Assembly: GCA_013817555.1 (NCBI GenBank)
Contig: JACDCN010000104.1
Coordinates: forward strand, 1 to 7,087
DNA length: 7,087 nt
From: Actinomycetota bacterium
GTDB taxonomy: Bacteria > Actinomycetota > Thermoleophilia > Gaiellales > Gaiellaceae
Direction: 5' to 3'
Part shown: in pieces, positions 6,552 to 7,087 of the stretch
Position numbering within the stretch: position 1 is the first letter of the stretch
Layout of the letters: the number at the start of each line of letters is the position of its first letter
The notes under the pieces: generated by a model
The model's input: the letters and a program-made list of their open reading frames with translations, nothing else
What the model was told of the DNA's origin: nothing
Databases searched by the model: none
Program-made: the position numbers and the translations under genes

Positions 6552-6575
6552 CAATAGTCCGTCCGACTGCCTGCG

Positions 6576-6581
6576 TACGCT
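6576..6581 (+). promoter_or_regulatory. Candidate -10 box for a leaderless 85-aa protein mRNA
   Basis: TACGCT is followed by CGAAAT and then GTG at 6588. No Shine-Dalgarno site or clear -35 element is seen. The presence of this box suggests that the small gene has its own promoter and is not simply read through from the gene before it. Confidence 0.55.
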
Positions 6582-6587
6582 CGAAAT

Positions 6588-6845
6588 GTGTCCACAGAGC
6601 CCTCCCGCATCGATCTCCTCGAACTCGACATCGATCTCCGCATCTCCGATCTCTGGCGTGAGGCCGTCGATGTGTCCGAATGGAATCTCGAGGTCGTCGC
6701 CGCCTTCATCCGCGCGGCATACGGCAAGGGGTATTGCGACGCGCTGACCGAGGAATCACTCGGTGAGCTCTGCATGGAGCACGGCTACCGCCTCCCGGAG
6801 CGACGCGCCACCGCATCCGCCTGGCCCGAGCGCGACGCGGCGTAA
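6588..6845 (+). CDS. Small acidic protein of unknown function, 85 aa
   Basis: I do not recognise a named family. The sequence starts MSTEPSRIDLLELDIDLR and is mostly predicted helix. Residues 8-28 contain IDLLELDIDLRISDLW with regular hydrophobic spacing. The core is VVAAFIRAAYGKGYCDALTE (36-55), with a closing segment ELCMEHGYRLPERR (60-73). Cys50 and Cys62, with His65 three residues later, form a C-x11-C-x2-H arrangement that could bind a metal or form a disulfide; this is speculation. The first half is strongly acidic and the C-terminal 12 residues look unstructured. No signal peptide or membrane segment is present, so it is probably cytoplasmic. The GTG start is supported by TACGCT six bases upstream. 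The regular coding character and the promoter make it a likely real gene. It sits 46 bases before ccmE on the same strand. Confidence 0.78.
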   Translation: MSTEPSRIDLLELDIDLRISDLWREAVDVSEWNLEVVAAFIRAAYGKGYCDALTEESLGELCMEHGYRLPERRATASAWPERDAA

Positions 6846-6879
6846 CCACCTGTTCAGCTGTTTTCCCGGCTTCCAGGGC

Positions 6880-6885
6880 TAGACT
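6880..6885 (+). promoter_or_regulatory. Candidate -10 box for a leaderless ccmE mRNA
   Basis: TAGACT is followed by CTCTCT and then the GTG start at 6892. No ribosome binding site precedes the start. A T-rich stretch at 6859-6866 is the only possible -35 contribution and is not convincing. This suggests that the cytochrome c maturation genes begin a new transcription unit here. Confidence 0.58.
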
Positions 6886-6891
6886 CTCTCT

Positions 6892-7087
6892 GTGGCACGC
6901 ACGGCTAGTCCTGCGCGGCTCGTGATTGCGCTCTCGGTGGCTGCGGTTCTCGCTGTCTTCCTCCTCTACACGTCGATTGCCGGAGGCGGAAATCCCTCGC
7001 TCGCTCCCAGTGAGCTAGCGGGCCGATCCGGCGAAGTGCAGCTCGCGGGTCTCGTGGTCGGTCCGGTCACCGGTGACGCCCACGCAG
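6892..7087 (+). CDS. ccmE: Cytochrome c maturation protein CcmE, N-terminal part (cut by window edge)
   Basis: CcmE is the membrane-anchored periplasm-side heme chaperone that takes heme from CcmC and passes it to the CcmF/H ligase. The visible 65 codons begin VARTASPARL. A single membrane anchor follows, roughly residues 10-28 (LVIALSVAAVLAVFLLYTS). The start of the outer beta-barrel domain is next, with the pattern LAPSELAGRSGEVQLAGLVVGPV (about 37-59). The positively charged N-terminus before the anchor, followed by a T/SPSEL segment and a V-x-L-x-G-x-V strand, is the usual CcmE beginning. The heme-binding His or Cys and its C-terminal motif lie beyond the window, so the identification rests on this N-terminal pattern. 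The GTG start is supported by the promoter box six bases upstream. Other ccm genes would be expected downstream. Confidence 0.7.
   Translation, partial: MARTASPARLVIALSVAAVLAVFLLYTSIAGGGNPSLAPSELAGRSGEVQLAGLVVGPVTGDAHA

Noticed and set aside
6846..6879. CAGCTG palindrome and T-run before ccmE as a terminator or operator
   Set aside because: The palindrome is only six bases, and no stem of useful length precedes the T-run.

Overview
The window is high-GC bacterial DNA with tightly packed genes and short intergenic gaps. The likely source is an actinobacterium, possibly of the Thermoleophilia (Gaiellales/Solirubrobacterales) type. This rests on the GC-rich codon use, the combined cyclase/STAND-ATPase protein, and start sites that look leaderless, with a TANNNT -10 box exactly six bases before ATG or GTG. 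The placement is an inference from style and remembered families, not from a marker gene. I saw no mobile element, CRISPR array, tRNA or rRNA.

Layout: (1) 2215 to 65 on the minus strand is an apparent operon of a phosphomannomutase/phosphoglucomutase, a hotdog-fold acyl-CoA thioesterase and a small GAF-like protein. The genes overlap by 8 and 4 bases, and a further gene may begin at 45 and leave the window. (2) Divergent from it, across a 74-bp gap, a 987-residue protein on the plus strand (2290-5253) joins a class III nucleotidyl cyclase domain to a STAND-type AAA ATPase and a helical TPR-like tail. (3) A minus-strand endonuclease IV/xylose-isomerase-like TIM-barrel protein (6041-5193) converges on it, with a 61-bp overlap of 3' ends. 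A perfect 9-bp inverted repeat sits on the cyclase stop codon. (4) Divergent from that gene is a DUF6941-like protein (6080-6508). It is followed by an 85-residue acidic protein with a Cys pair (6588-6845) and then by the start of a CcmE heme chaperone gene (6892 to the window edge).

The genes are mostly housekeeping or signalling functions and do not form one evident pathway. The best unifying observation is regulatory: five of the six transcription-unit heads carry TANNNT-N6-start, while the internal operon genes do not. This points to leaderless mRNAs with very compact promoters. The region resembles an ordinary chromosomal segment rather than a defence or mobile island. The least explained items are the cyclase/STAND/TPR protein and the 85-residue protein before ccmE.
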